This document shows, piece after piece, positions 17,246-27,279 of a stretch of 64,000 bases of DNA. Within the stretch, counting starts at the first letter, position 1, and every line of letters starts with the position of its first letter. Below the pieces are notes generated by a model. It saw nothing but the letters and a program-made list of their open reading frames with translations, was not told the origin of the DNA and did no database searches. The position numbers were made by a program, and so were the translations under genes. Source of the stretch: Nitratireductor soli (GTDB lineage Bacteria > Pseudomonadota > Alphaproteobacteria > Rhizobiales > Rhizobiaceae); NCBI RefSeq assembly GCF_001050155.1, contig NZ_LFVY01000017.1, positions 1 through 64,000 on the forward strand. The letters are read 5' to 3'.

Positions 17246-17902
17246 AGACCCGAAGGGCCACAGACGGCGCAGGTCGAAGCCACCGCCGCCCTTCTGGGCG
17301 GCGCGCTTGGCCTCGCGGGCCTTCTTGGCCTCGGTCTCACCCAGTTCACCGACAGGCGCGGTTTCAGCCGGCTGGCGATAGACGACCGGCGGCTCGCTCA
17401 GATAGCGGCGCGAGGTCGGATTGACATTGCTGAGCTCGGCGCGCTGCTTCAGCACTTCTTCGCGCTGGCGCCTGGCCATCGCCGGATCGAGCGCGCCGGT
17501 GTCGCTGCGCGCATTGACACCGATGTCGCGCTGCACCGGCGAGCGATAGAACGGATTGTCCTGGTTTTCCGTCGCCTCGGCGCGGACGCGGGCAAGCCGC
17601 TGTTCGGGCGATTCGGGCCATGCCGGGTTGCCGGACGTGGCAACATCCTCCTGCGGCGGCGGCAGAACCTCGGTGGAGGCCGGCATGACAATGCCGGCGC
17701 GCGGCTTGTAGTCGATGCGTTCCTTGTTCTTCGGCCCCAGCGACAGGACGCCGGTGACGTCCTCCATCAGCTGCTGGTCGGCGGCCTTGCCCGTCCCGTA
17801 GGTGGGGGCGCCCATGCAACCGGATAAAATCGTGGCGGACAGGAAAAGCGTGCCCGACGCCGCGATCATGCCTGCGGACCGCTGCCGTGCATTGGTTTCC
17901 AT
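17243..17902 (-). CDS. Putative lipoprotein of unknown function
   Basis: 219 residues from ATG 17902. The N-terminus has a hydrophobic segment and lipobox ILSGC, so it is probably an outer-membrane or periplasmic lipoprotein. The rest is hydrophilic and Pro/Arg/Glu-rich and ends in a basic KKAREAKRAAQKGGGG stretch before LWPFGS. The domain is not recognised. The same position, downstream of ileS, is often held by a lipoprotein in related genomes (recollection). The start was chosen for the compact signal peptide; GTG 3 codons upstream is also possible. Confidence 0.8.
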   Translation of the reverse strand: METNARQRSAGMIAASGTLFLSATILSGCMGAPTYGTGKAADQQLMEDVTGVLSLGPKNKERIDYKPRAGIVMPASTEVLPPPQEDVATSGNPAWPESPEQRLARVRAEATENQDNPFYRSPVQRDIGVNARSDTGALDPAMARRQREEVLKQRAELSNVNPTSRRYLSEPPVVYRQPAETAPVGELGETEAKKAREAKRAAQKGGGGFDLRRLWPFGS

Positions 17903-18121
17903 ATGTTTCACTGCCACCTCTTTCCCGGAATGCCTCAGGCCACACCTGCAATGCACTCCGCTCAACATCCCGTTACGATCCGCCGGGAAAGCCCGTTCAT
18001 GCCGTGTCGCGCAGGAATCCGGCGACAACGTGGCATCTGTTACCCGGCGGCAGTTGTATCGAAGGCGGAAGCGGGACGCAATCGGCACACCTGCCGGGGC
18101 GCCGGGCATCCCGCCTTTTCG

Positions 18122-21034
18122 TTACAGACGACCAAGCGCCTGCAATTCGCGCAGCGCCGCCGCATCGCGCGCCGACACATCCGGAAACGCCGGATCGGAG
18201 CCCACATCGTCCGTGTAGCGCCAGGAACGGGCGCATTTCTGGCCGCCGGCGCGGGCAAACACGACGCCGACACCCGGCACTTCTTCCAGCGTGAAGGCGT
18301 TTTCCGGCGGCGTTTCGTGGCGGATATCGATGCCGCTGACAATGCAGATCTCGGCCATGTCGCGGTCGGCGATCGCCGTCTGCAGCTCGGCATCGGTGAC
18401 GTAGACCACGGGGGCCGCCTCGAGCGAGGAGCCGATGGTCTTGTCCTTGCGCTCGATCTCCAGCGCGCCGGTGACGACGCGGCGCACCTGGCGGATCTTG
18501 CGCCATTTCTCGGCCAGAGCCGCATCGCGCCACTCCGCCGGGATTTGCGGAAACTGCGCCAGATGCACCGAGCGCGCGTCCGGATAGCGCTCCAGCCATG
18601 CCTCTTCCGTGGTGAAGGGCAGCATCGGGGCCAGCCACGTCACCAGGCAATCGAACAGCTTGCGCACCACCTGCAGTGACGCCTTGCGGCGCAGGCTGGA
18701 CGGGGCGTCGCAGTACAGCGCGTCCTTGCGCACGTCGAAATAGAAGGCGGAGAGCTCGAGAACCATGAAATCGAGAAGCGAGCGCGTGATGCGCTTGAAA
18801 TCGAAATTGTCATAGCCCTTGCGCACCAGCTCATCGAGCTCGGCGAGCCGGTTGAGCATCAGGCGCTCCAGTTCCGGCATGTCGGCCAGCGCCACGTCCT
18901 CACCCGTGTCGTGCGCCAGCGTGCCGAGCATCCAGCGCGTGGTGTTGCGCAGCTTGCGGTAGGCGTCGATGTTGGTCTGGATGACGTTCTGGCCGAGCCG
19001 CTGGTCTTCCCAATAATCCGTCGTCATGACCCACAGGCGCAGGATGTCGGCGCCGGATTTGTTCATGATCTCCTGCGGGACGACCGTGTTGCCGAGCGAT
19101 TTCGACATCTTGCGGCCTTCCTCGTCCATGGTGAAACCATGGGTGATGACCGTGTCGTAGGGCGCCCTGCCCCGCGTGCCGCAGCTTTCCAGAAGCGAGG
19201 AATGGAACCAGCCGCGATGCTGGTCGGAACCTTCCAAATAGACATCGGCCGGCCATTTCAGATCCGGGCGGTCTTCCAGGGTGAAGGTGTGCGAGGAACC
19301 CGAATCGAACCAGACATCGAGAATGTCCATGACCTGGGTCCACGGCTCGTTTGCCTTTTCGGCGAGGAAGCGTTCGCGCGCGCCCTCGGCGAACCAGGCG
19401 TCGGCGCCCTCGGCCTCGAACGCATCGAGGATGCGCTGGTTGACGGCGTCGTCGTTCAGCACATTGCCGTCCTCGTCGGCGAAGACGCAGATCGGCACGC
19501 CCCAGGCCCGCTGGCGCGACAGCACCCAGTCGGGCCGGTCCTCGATCATGGCGCGCAGGCGCGCCTGGCCGGCGGCCGGCACGAAGCGGGTGGCGTCGAT
19601 GGCTTTCAAGGCGCGGGTGCGCAGCGTCGAGGCATCGCCCAGATCCTTGTCCATGTGGACGAACCATTGCGGCGTGTTGCGGAAGATGATCGGCTTCTTC
19701 GACCGCCAGGAATGGGGATAGGAATGTTTTAGCCGGCCGCGGGCGAACAGCGTGTTCGTGCCGATCAGCGCCTTGATGACGGCGTCGTTGGCATCGCCCT
19801 TCTTGCCCTTGTCGTCGATGACACGCGCCGCGCCGCCTTCGCGGTCCGGGCCCAAGCCCGGCGCGTCCTTGGTGAAATAGCCGCCATCGTCGACGGTGAA
19901 GGGGATGGCCGGATCGATGCCGCGATCGCGCAGGCTGGACGCCGCATCCATCCAGGCGTCGAAATCCTCCCGGCCATGGCCGGGCGCGGTGTGGACGAAG
20001 CCCGTGCCGGCATCGTCGGTAACGTGGTCGCCGGCGATCAGCGGGACGGCGAAGTCATAGCCGCCGCCGAGACCCCTGAGGGGGTGGGCGCAGGTGACGG
20101 CACCGAGTTCATCGGCCGACACGTCGCGCAGACGCTTGTAGCCGAGCTTCGCCTTGGCGAAGGATTCCTCGGCCAGTGCATCGGCAAAGATCAGCTTTTC
20201 GCCGGGCTGCGGGCCAAAATCGTTCTCCGCCGCCGTGACCTCGTAGAGACCGTAGGAGATGCGTGGCGAATAGGAGATGGCGCGATTGCCGGGGATCGTC
20301 CACGGCGTCGTGGTCCAGATGACGACGAAAGTGCCTTGCGTCTCGGTTGGACCTGCCGCCACAGGAAACTTCACCCAGATCGTGTCGCTCTCGTGGTCGT
20401 GATATTCGACCTCGGCCTCGGCCAGCGCCGTGCGCTCGACGACGCTCCACATCACCGGCTTGGAGCCGCGATAGAGCTGGCCGGATCTGGCGAACTTCAA
20501 CAGCTCGCCGGCGATCCGCGCCTCGGCGTGGAAGTTCATCGTCGTGTAGGGCTGCTTGAAATCGCCCTCGATGCCGAGGCGCTGGAACTCGCCCGTCTGC
20601 ACCGCGATCCAGTGCGCGGCAAACTCGCGGCATTCCTTGCGGAATTCGTTGACCGGCACCTCGTCCTTGTTCTTGCCCTTGGCCCGGTATTGCTCCTCGA
20701 TCTTCCATTCGATGGGCAGGCCATGGCAGTCCCAGCCGGGCACGTAGTTGGAATCGTAGCCGCGCATCTGGAACGAACGCGTGATGACGTCCTTCAGCAC
20801 CTTGTTCAGCGCGTGGCCGATATGGATGTTGCCGTTGGCATAGGGCGGGCCGTCATGCAGGACGAATTGCGGCCGGCCGGCCGCATCCTCGCGCAGCAGG
20901 CGGTAAAGGTCCATCTCCTGCCAGCGTGCCACCGTTTCCGGCTCCTTCTGCGGCAGGCCGGCGCGCATGGGAAACTCCGTCTGCGGCAGGTTGAGGGTTT
21001 TGGAATAGTCGATCTTTTCGGACGTCTCGGTCAT
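18122..21034 (-). CDS. ileS: Isoleucyl-tRNA synthetase
   Basis: 970-residue class I synthetase that charges tRNA-Ile. It has the HIGH signature ([13 protein letters not shown] near residue 67), the CP1 editing domain, KMSKS ([11 protein letters not shown] near residue 630) and an anticodon-binding domain. The C-terminal zinc-ribbon region of many IleS enzymes is reduced. It reads [15 protein letters not shown] and then [11 protein letters not shown], keeping only one cysteine of the usual paired CxxC motifs. It lies downstream of ribF in the same direction, with a 238-base gap in which I see no gene. Confidence 0.97.
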   Translation of the reverse strand: MTETSEKIDYSKTLNLPQTEFPMRAGLPQKEPETVARWQEMDLYRLLREDAAGRPQFVLHDGPPYANGNIHIGHALNKVLKDVITRSFQMRGYDSNYVPGWDCHGLPIEWKIEEQYRAKGKNKDEVPVNEFRKECREFAAHWIAVQTGEFQRLGIEGDFKQPYTTMNFHAEARIAGELLKFARSGQLYRGSKPVMWSVVERTALAEAEVEYHDHESDTIWVKFPVAAGPTETQGTFVVIWTTTPWTIPGNRAISYSPRISYGLYEVTAAENDFGPQPGEKLIFADALAEESFAKAKLGYKRLRDVSADELGAVTCAHPLRGLGGGYDFAVPLIAGDHVTDDAGTGFVHTAPGHGREDFDAWMDAASSLRDRGIDPAIPFTVDDGGYFTKDAPGLGPDREGGAARVIDDKGKKGDANDAVIKALIGTNTLFARGRLKHSYPHSWRSKKPIIFRNTPQWFVHMDKDLGDASTLRTRALKAIDATRFVPAAGQARLRAMIEDRPDWVLSRQRAWGVPICVFADEDGNVLNDDAVNQRILDAFEAEGADAWFAEGARERFLAEKANEPWTQVMDILDVWFDSGSSHTFTLEDRPDLKWPADVYLEGSDQHRGWFHSSLLESCGTRGRAPYDTVITHGFTMDEEGRKMSKSLGNTVVPQEIMNKSGADILRLWVMTTDYWEDQRLGQNVIQTNIDAYRKLRNTTRWMLGTLAHDTGEDVALADMPELERLMLNRLAELDELVRKGYDNFDFKRITRSLLDFMVLELSAFYFDVRKDALYCDAPSSLRRKASLQVVRKLFDCLVTWLAPMLPFTTEEAWLERYPDARSVHLAQFPQIPAEWRDAALAEKWRKIRQVRRVVTGALEIERKDKTIGSSLEAAPVVYVTDAELQTAIADRDMAEICIVSGIDIRHETPPENAFTLEEVPGVGVVFARAGGQKCARSWRYTDDVGSDPAFPDVSARDAAALRELQALGRL

Positions 21035-21272
21035 GGTCTTGCCGTGAAATGCGCGAAGCAGCGAAGGGCTTCGCCAATGCCTGTATCAGAAAGCGGAGGG
21101 CGCACGATGGACGCGCGTAGGAACCCGGACCTTCCGCAGCACTCAGGCCGCACGGAAGGCCGGGCCAGTAATTCGGCCAACAATTCGTATGGCAATCGGC
21201 GTGAAACCGGCGCTCGTCATCATGGTCGCGCTTTTAGCCGACGCGGCGGGAAGAATAAAGAGGCGATTGGCC

Positions 21273-22271
21273 TCACGTCTCCATGCCTTCGAAGGCGATG
21301 CCGAGATCGAGCGGGGAAAGCGGCGTGACGTCGGCCAGAAGCGCGCGTGCCTCCGCCTCGTCCCGCTTCATCTGCGCCACCAGCGGATCGAGCCCGTCGA
21401 ACTTCACCTCGCCGCGCAGGAAGCCGAACAGCGAGACGGCGCAGGTCTCGCCATAGAGATCGTCGTCGAAATCGAACAGGAAGGTTTCGAGCAGCGGCGC
21501 GCCGTCCTCATCCACCGTCGGGCGGCGGCCATAGCTCGCCACGCCGTCATGCAGGCTGCCATCGGCGCGGCGGAAGCGCACCGCATAAATGCCGTGGGCA
21601 AGTTCCACCTCCGGCGGCAGCACCATGTTGGCGGTCGGGAAGCCCAGCGTGCGGCCGAGCCGCTTGCCGCCGGTCACCTCCGCCTCCACCGTGAAGCGGT
21701 AGCCGAGCAGGCCCGCCGCTTCAGCGACATCGCCTTCGCCCAGCAGGCCGCGAATGCGGCTCGACGAAACGACCGCGCCGCCTTCGTCGGAGAACGCCTG
21801 GACCACCGTCACGCCGAAATCGTTTGCACGGCCCGCCTCGGCCAGGGTCTGCGGCGTGCCGCCCCGGTTCCTGCCATAGTGAAAATCGAAGCCGGTCACG
21901 ACATGGGAAATGCCGAGGCCCCGAACCAGAATCGTCTGTACGAATTCCTCCGGCGAGAAGCCGGCGAAGGCGCGGGTGAACGCATGCTCGACGACGGCAT
22001 CGAAGCCGAGCTGGCAGAGCAGACGCGCCTTCATCGGCGCGGGGGTGATGCGGAACAGCGGCACGGCCGGGCGGAAAACACGGCGCGGATGCGGCTCGAA
22101 GGTCAGGACGATGGCCGGCACCTGGTCACGCGCGGCGATCTCCAGCGCCGGCTCCAGCACCGATTGATGGCCGCGATGCACGCCGTCGAAATTGCCAATC
22201 GCCACCACGCCGCCACGAAGCTCGGCGGGCAAATCAGCAACATCGGCAATGCGTCTGATGGCGGACCGCAC
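21273..22271 (-). CDS. ribF: Bifunctional riboflavin kinase / FAD synthetase
   Basis: Makes FMN and FAD. The 332-residue protein has the N-terminal nucleotidylyltransferase domain (VAIGNFDGVHRGHQ near residue 22; SSSRIRGLL near residue 168). The C-terminal flavokinase domain carries GKRLGRTLGFPTANM. The likely start is GTG 22271, 8 bases after the HAD gene stop, which suggests coupling. Gene order HAD-ribF-ileS is typical of Hyphomicrobiales. Confidence 0.96.
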   Translation of the reverse strand: MRSAIRRIADVADLPAELRGGVVAIGNFDGVHRGHQSVLEPALEIAARDQVPAIVLTFEPHPRRVFRPAVPLFRITPAPMKARLLCQLGFDAVVEHAFTRAFAGFSPEEFVQTILVRGLGISHVVTGFDFHYGRNRGGTPQTLAEAGRANDFGVTVVQAFSDEGGAVVSSSRIRGLLGEGDVAEAAGLLGYRFTVEAEVTGGKRLGRTLGFPTANMVLPPEVELAHGIYAVRFRRADGSLHDGVASYGRRPTVDEDGAPLLETFLFDFDDDLYGETCAVSLFGFLRGEVKFDGLDPLVAQMKRDEAEARALLADVTPLSPLDLGIAFEGMET

Positions 22272-22279
22272 GCGACGGC

Positions 22280-23140
22280 CTACCGCAAGTGGGTGATGGC
22301 GGCCACGGGCGCGTGGCCATGCTTATCCAGGAATGCCGCGAGGCGTGCCGGGTCGGGATTGTCCGGCGTGCCGTATTCGCGTCCGTGGATGCCGGCGGTG
22401 ACGAACAGCACGTCGAAACCGTAGGTGTCGGCGCCCTTGACGTCGGTCAGAACGCCATCGCCGATGGCCAGGGCCTCCTCGCGCGGCAGTTCACGGCCGA
22501 GGACTTCGCCGGCCGCCTTGAAAGCTGCGTCATAGATCGGCTTGTGGGGCTTGCCGGCAATCAGCGTTCGGCCTCCCAGGAGGCCGTAGTCGCGGGCCAG
22601 CGCGCCGGCGCACCAGATGTGCTTGTCGCCACGCTCGACGATGATGTCGGGATTGGCGCAGATGAAGGGCAGGTCGCGCATGCGCAGCCGCTGAAGGATA
22701 TCGGCATAATCCTCGGGCGTTTCGGTCTCGTCGTCGAAAAGGCCGGTGCAAACGACGCCGGACGCCTCGAAATCCTCGACCAGCTCGACATCGAGACCCT
22801 CGAAGAGGGCGCCGTCGCGTTCCGGCCCGATGTGGTACAGGCGGCGCGGCGCCTCGCGGATCAGGTCGCGCGTCACATCACCCGATGTGACGACCCGATC
22901 CCAGGCGTCGCGCGGCACGCCGAGCACGTCGAGTTGCTCTTCCACCCCCTGGTGCGGGCGCGGCGAATTGGTGATCAGCACCACCACCTTGCCGGCGGCG
23001 CGCGCGCGCGCCAGCGCCGCGCAGGCATCGTCATACGCCTCGACGCCATTGTGCACCACGCCCCAGACATCGCACAGGAGCGCTGCGTACTGGCCGGCAA
23101 CAGCGTCGAGCCGGTCGATCATCGGGAGTGCGTCGGGCAT
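22280..23140 (-). CDS. TIGR01459-family HAD hydrolase
   Basis: 286 residues from ATG 23140. Haloacid dehalogenase phosphatase of the NagD/p-nitrophenyl phosphatase type. Motif I is LLCDVWGVVHNG (a DxW variant of DxD), motif II is VVLITNSPRP, and motif III/IV is AIGDGVLTDVKGA. It matches the HAD family that precedes ribF in rhizobia. The physiological substrate is unknown. Two further in-frame ATG codons lie up to 84 bases upstream. Confidence 0.9.
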   Translation of the reverse strand: MPDALPMIDRLDAVAGQYAALLCDVWGVVHNGVEAYDDACAALARARAAGKVVVLITNSPRPHQGVEEQLDVLGVPRDAWDRVVTSGDVTRDLIREAPRRLYHIGPERDGALFEGLDVELVEDFEASGVVCTGLFDDETETPEDYADILQRLRMRDLPFICANPDIIVERGDKHIWCAGALARDYGLLGGRTLIAGKPHKPIYDAAFKAAGEVLGRELPREEALAIGDGVLTDVKGADTYGFDVLFVTAGIHGREYGTPDNPDPARLAAFLDKHGHAPVAAITHLR

Positions 23141-23387
23141 GGAGTTGCGCTTCGTCTCAAGCATTGCGGGATCCGGAGAAAAACTGCATGGCCGGGAATT
23201 ATCGGAAGCCGGCGGCAGTGTCACCCGCTTTTATCGCCGATCGGCCGCGCGCGATGGCGAACCGGGTATTTGAGCGGTGCGGTTAACCGCGCGGGAACCA
23301 CGATCGCAGCGGACATCGGCGCATATACGCTCGATTAAGCAGTTTTGACGAGATTCACGCCCGCAATTCAATTTGGGGTGGCAATAG

Positions 23388-25301
23388 ATGCTCAGGACAT
23401 TCTTGCAGGATCGGCGCGGCAATTTCGCCATGATGACCGCGCTCTTGATGGCGCCGGTGATGGGCGTTCTGGCGCTGGCCGTCGACTACACGCAGATGAC
23501 CCGGCAACGGCAGATGACGCTGAACGCGCTGGATGCCGCCGGCATCGCCACGGCGCGGCGCATTTCCGACGGCGCCACCCAGGCGGAGGCGGAAGCCTAT
23601 GCGGAGGATTTCTTCCGCGCCAATCTGGGCGCCGTCAAACCCGAGAATGCCACGCTGCACGTGCTTCTGCCCAACGACAATACCGGCGGTGGCACGCTGA
23701 AGCTGACCGCCGACCTGAAATACGCGCCGATCTTCTTCCCGGTCTTCCAAAGCCTGCGCGGCGAAGCTCCGGACGGGGTGCAGAAGATCGATTTCCGCGC
23801 GGAAAGCGAGATCCGCCTGAAGAACACGCTGGAAGTGGCGCTGGTTCTCGACAATTCCGGCTCGATGGACTTCACCGGCACCGGCTCGACCGAAAAGCGC
23901 ATGACGGTGCTGAAGAAGGCGGCCAAGGAGCTGGTCAAGACCATCGCCAATGAAGGCGCGCAGATGAAGCAGATCTCCAAGCCGGTGCAATTCGGCCTGG
24001 TGCCGTTTGCCGGCGCGGTGAATGTCGGCCCGCAAAATGACGGTGCTTCGTGGATGGACACGGATGGCCGCTCGCCTACTCATCACGAGAATTTCGACTG
24101 GGACTCGATGAAAAACGCCGACGCCAACAAGCGCGTCGAGAAGAGCGGCGGCGTCTACTACAAGCGTGGAACGGGATGGAAAGACCAGGAGAACGCCAAG
24201 GTCACGCGCTTCACCCTGTACGATGATATCAAGCGCATTACCGGATACACCACGGAATGGGGCTGCGCGAGCTACTACAGCAACGGGACTTGCAGATACG
24301 AGGGCTGGATCCAGAAGGAAGTCCACGGCCCGTTCGCCAGTTGGGGCGGCTGCGTCGAGATGCGCCCCTACCCCTACAATCTGAACGATGTCAGCCCGGC
24401 CAGCAGCAAGCCGGAGACCTATTTCGTGCCCATGTTCGCACCCGACGAGACGAACCTGACCGATGGCGGACGCCCGGCGAACAACAATTGGTGGCCGGAC
24501 ATCAGCACCAGCAACGCGGCCAACAGGCAAGCCTATATGCCGAAATATTTCGTGGCGCAGAGCAAATCGGCAATGGGCCTCAATGAAGGACCGAACGCCG
24601 GCTGCACCACGAAGCCGATCACGCCGCTGACCGATGTCAGCAACGCGGCCGGGCTGGACAAGATCAACAAGGCCATCGACGCGATGCAGCCGAGCGGCTC
24701 GACCAATGTGACCGAGGGGCTTGCCTGGGGATGGCGGGTCGTCTCCAGCGGCGAACCCTTTACCGAGGGCCGCAGCGAGAACGAGAACGGCAACGACAAG
24801 GTCGTCATCGTGCTGACCGACGGCGCCAACACCTACTACACGCCGAGCAGCGTCACCGCGTACAGCTACTCCGGCGGAAACTACAATTATGGCGGCAACG
24901 ATCTGGCCGGCACGCACTCGCTCTATTCCAATTACGGCTATGCCGTCGCCAAGTTCCGCACGATAGCGAACCGCATCTTCGACGGCACTGCGAACATCAG
25001 CAAATCCGACTATTCGAACAGCAACTACTCGGCAGCGATGACCCAGCACATGGCAGCGGCCTGTGAAAACGCCAAGGCAGGCAGGATCATCATGATGACC
25101 GTCGCGCTCGACCTGAAGCTGAACGACGCGGCCGAGAAGAAGCAGATCGACGCGCTGAAGGCCTGCGCGTCGGAATCGCGCACCCGCAAGGATGCGGACG
25201 GCAAGCCGGAGAAGCTGTTCTGGAACGCGACGGGCGGCAATCTCGACCAGAAATTCAAGGAGATCGGCGACGAATTGTCGAACCTGCGCATCGTCGGCTG
25301 A
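23388..25301 (+). CDS. TadG-like protein with von Willebrand factor A domain
   Basis: 637-residue envelope protein. The N-terminus FLQDRRGNFAMMTALLMAPV is the Tad/TadG-like signal: a short basic segment followed by a hydrophobic helix. A pilus-assembly-like region precedes a VWA domain starting near residue 147 with the metal-ion site DNSGSM and a later VLTDGANT. A Tyr/Asn/Gly-rich loop lies at about residues 485-540. Such proteins accompany Flp/Tad pili, but no other tad gene is in this window, so it is a lone TadG-type VWA protein. A terminator-like hairpin follows at 25540. Confidence 0.88.
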   Translation: MLRTFLQDRRGNFAMMTALLMAPVMGVLALAVDYTQMTRQRQMTLNALDAAGIATARRISDGATQAEAEAYAEDFFRANLGAVKPENATLHVLLPNDNTGGGTLKLTADLKYAPIFFPVFQSLRGEAPDGVQKIDFRAESEIRLKNTLEVALVLDNSGSMDFTGTGSTEKRMTVLKKAAKELVKTIANEGAQMKQISKPVQFGLVPFAGAVNVGPQNDGASWMDTDGRSPTHHENFDWDSMKNADANKRVEKSGGVYYKRGTGWKDQENAKVTRFTLYDDIKRITGYTTEWGCASYYSNGTCRYEGWIQKEVHGPFASWGGCVEMRPYPYNLNDVSPASSKPETYFVPMFAPDETNLTDGGRPANNNWWPDISTSNAANRQAYMPKYFVAQSKSAMGLNEGPNAGCTTKPITPLTDVSNAAGLDKINKAIDAMQPSGSTNVTEGLAWGWRVVSSGEPFTEGRSENENGNDKVVIVLTDGANTYYTPSSVTAYSYSGGNYNYGGNDLAGTHSLYSNYGYAVAKFRTIANRIFDGTANISKSDYSNSNYSAAMTQHMAAACENAKAGRIIMMTVALDLKLNDAAEKKQIDALKACASESRTRKDADGKPEKLFWNATGGNLDQKFKEIGDELSNLRIVG

Positions 25302-25343
25302 CGCGGCCGGACGGCTGGCGTTCACGCAATGCGCTCCGTCCGC

Positions 25344-25400
25344 TTGTTCTTGCCGCATTTGCGCGAGGCCGGGTGATCCCACCCGTCGGCAAAAAATGCT
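25344..25400 (+). repeat. Degenerate A element
   Basis: A diverged copy of the A repeat: GCCGCATTTGCGCGAGGC, then GGGTGATCCCACCC and a tail AAAAAATGCT. It lies 30 bases before the full B-A composite at 25430, so two copies stand in tandem between the VWA gene and hisS. Confidence 0.65.
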
Positions 25401-25429
25401 CGACTTGCCGCTTCGGCCCTGATCGGATC

Positions 25430-25533
25430 GAGCGCCATGCGTCCATTCGGACGCATAAAGGACGCTCGGTCTTCTTGTTGTTTCCGCATTTATGCGGACG
25501 TCAGGTGGTTCCACCTGACTGCAAAATGCTATA
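25430..25533 (+). repeat. Composite B-A intergenic repeat
   Basis: The B element at 25430-25467 (GAGCGCCATGCGTCC/GGACGCAT hairpin) is followed by an A element at 25480-25533 with CCGCATTTATGCGG and the extended hairpin TCAGGTGG/CCACCTGA. It has the same architecture as 17142-17245 and 8238-8325. Confidence 0.85.
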
Positions 25534-25539
25534 GGACAG

Positions 25540-25574
25540 CCGCGCCCCTTCCCGGGCGCGGTTTTCTCTTTTTT
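25540..25574 (+). terminator. Rho-independent terminator-like hairpin just upstream of hisS
   Basis: Stem CCGCGCCC / GGGCGCGG (25540-25547 and 25554-25561) followed by TTTTCTCTTTTTT. It could end transcription of the VWA gene. Because it stands 15 bases before the hisS start codon, it could also act as an attenuator of hisS if the hisS promoter lies upstream. Confidence 0.75.
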
Positions 25575-25589
25575 GCAGGCGATTTTCAC

Positions 25590-27071
25590 ATGGCGGACAA
25601 GGCGGCTAAAACCAGAGCACGGCTCCCACGCGGCTTTGTCGACCGTCATCCGGCCGACATCCGCGCCGTCGAGGAGATGAACGCCCGTATCCGCGAGGTC
25701 TACGAGCGCTACGGCTTCGATCCCATCGAGACGCCGCTGATCGAATACACCGACGCGCTGGGCAAATTCCTGCCCGACCAGGACCGGCCAAACGAGGGCG
25801 TGTTCTCGCTGCCCGACGATGACGAGCAATGGCTGTCGCTGCGCTACGACCTGACGGCGCCGCTGGCGCGCCACGTGGCGGAGAACTTCAACGAGATCCA
25901 GCTTCCCTACCGCACCTATCGCGCCGGCTGGGTGTTCCGCAACGAGAAGCCCGGCCCCGGCCGCTTCCGCCAGTTCATGCAGTTCGACGCCGACACGGTC
26001 GGCGCGCCCGGCGTCGCGGCGGATGCCGAGATGTGCATGATGATGGCCGATGTGATGGAAGCGCTGGGGATCGCGCGCGGCGACTACGTCATCCGGGTGA
26101 ACAACCGCAAGGTGCTCGACGGCGTGATGGAGGCGATCGGCGTCACGGATGAAGGGCAGAAGCTCACCGTGCTCAGGGCGATCGACAAGCTGGACAAGTT
26201 CGGGCCTGAAGGCGTGAAGCTGCTGCTCGGCGCCGGGCGCTGGGACGGCGGCAAGGAAGGCGACGGGGATTTCACGAAGGGTGCAGGGCTGGATGATGCC
26301 GGCGCGCAGATCGTGCTCGACTACATCGCAGGCGATGCTGGCGGTGTTGCAAGCGAACTCTTTCAGATCGGAGTGCGGGAACTGGCCGAAATCGAAAGCC
26401 TCTGCCTTGCAGCCGGCTACGATGCCACGCGCATCCGCATCGATCCATCCGTCGTGCGCGGCCTCGAATACTACACCGGCCCCGTCTTCGAGGCCGAGCT
26501 GCTGGCGGAAATTCCCAACGAAAAGGGCGAGATCGTCCGCTTTGGCTCGGTCGGCGGCGGCGGGCGTTATGACGGGCTCGTCTCGCGCTTTCGCGGTCAG
26601 CCGGTGCCGGCGACGGGCTTTTCCATCGGCGTGTCGCGGCTTGCCTCGGCGCTGAAGAATCTCGGCAAGCTCGGCCGGGACGCCGTGCTGCCACCGGTGC
26701 TGGTCACCGTCATGGACGGCGACACCGAGGCGATGGCCAAGTACCAGCAGTACACGCAGGCGCTGCGCCAGGCCGGCATCCGCGCCGAGATGTACCAGGG
26801 CAATTGGAAGAAGTTCGGCAACCAGCTCAAATATGCCGACCGGCGCGGCTGCCCGGTCGCGATCATTCAAGGCGCCGACGAGCGGGCCAATGGCGCGGTG
26901 CAGATCAAGGACCTGATCGAGGGCAAGCGGCTTTCCGGGGAAATCGAGAGCAACGAGGAATGGCGCGAGGCGCGCGTGGCGCAGTTTTCCGTCAAGGAAG
27001 ACGGGATCGTCGAGGCGGTGCGCAAGATGCTTGCGGAGCAAGCGGCCGAGCGCGGCGACAAGGCGCAATGA
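25590..27071 (+). CDS. hisS: Histidyl-tRNA synthetase
   Basis: 493-residue class II synthetase that charges tRNA-His. Motif 2 appears as [20 protein letters not shown] near residue 112. The histidine-specific segments [11 protein letters not shown] (about residue 291) and [10 protein letters not shown] (about 324) and a C-terminal anticodon-binding domain are present. Start ATG 25590 begins the conserved MADKAAK segment; the open frame upstream runs through repeats. It is followed by hisZ and hisG, separated by a REP doublet. Confidence 0.96.
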   Translation: MADKAAKTRARLPRGFVDRHPADIRAVEEMNARIREVYERYGFDPIETPLIEYTDALGKFLPDQDRPNEGVFSLPDDDEQWLSLRYDLTAPLARHVAENFNEIQLPYRTYRAGWVFRNEKPGPGRFRQFMQFDADTVGAPGVAADAEMCMMMADVMEALGIARGDYVIRVNNRKVLDGVMEAIGVTDEGQKLTVLRAIDKLDKFGPEGVKLLLGAGRWDGGKEGDGDFTKGAGLDDAGAQIVLDYIAGDAGGVASELFQIGVRELAEIESLCLAAGYDATRIRIDPSVVRGLEYYTGPVFEAELLAEIPNEKGEIVRFGSVGGGGRYDGLVSRFRGQPVPATGFSIGVSRLASALKNLGKLGRDAVLPPVLVTVMDGDTEAMAKYQQYTQALRQAGIRAEMYQGNWKKFGNQLKYADRRGCPVAIIQGADERANGAVQIKDLIEGKRLSGEIESNEEWREARVAQFSVKEDGIVEAVRKMLAEQAAERGDKAQ

Positions 27072-27109
27072 TGTTCGGCGTTTCAGCCAAGAGTACCCCC
27101 CTCTTCCCT

Positions 27110-27253
27110 GCCGGGCATCTCCCCCTCAAGGGGGGAGATCAGACGGTGGCATCGTTTTCGCCAATCGCCAGCATTCGCGGTAAGGTAAAGCACTGCAGCC
27201 AGCCAATCTCCCCCCTTGAGGGGGAGATGTCCGGCAGGACAGAGGGGGGTGTG
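27110..27253. repeat. REP-like inverted doublet, family C, copy 2
   Basis: Two palindromes (27115-27138 and 27206-27229) with CATCTCCCCCTCAAG and CTTGAGGGGGAGATG cores, in opposite orientation and about 91 bases apart. An AATCGCCA word lies between them, as in the copy at 5-147. It fills the hisS-hisZ gap. Confidence 0.8.
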
Positions 27254-27279
27254 CCGGCCTCAACGCCCAGGGTCAGTTC

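Noticed and set aside
25430-25590. A T-box leader for hisS
   Set aside because: No T-box sequence or specifier layout; the region is explained by repeats and a simple hairpin.
23355-27068. A 1237-codon open frame on the minus strand across the VWA gene and hisS
   Set aside because: High GC leaves antisense frames open. The translation has no domains and lies opposite two well-supported genes.
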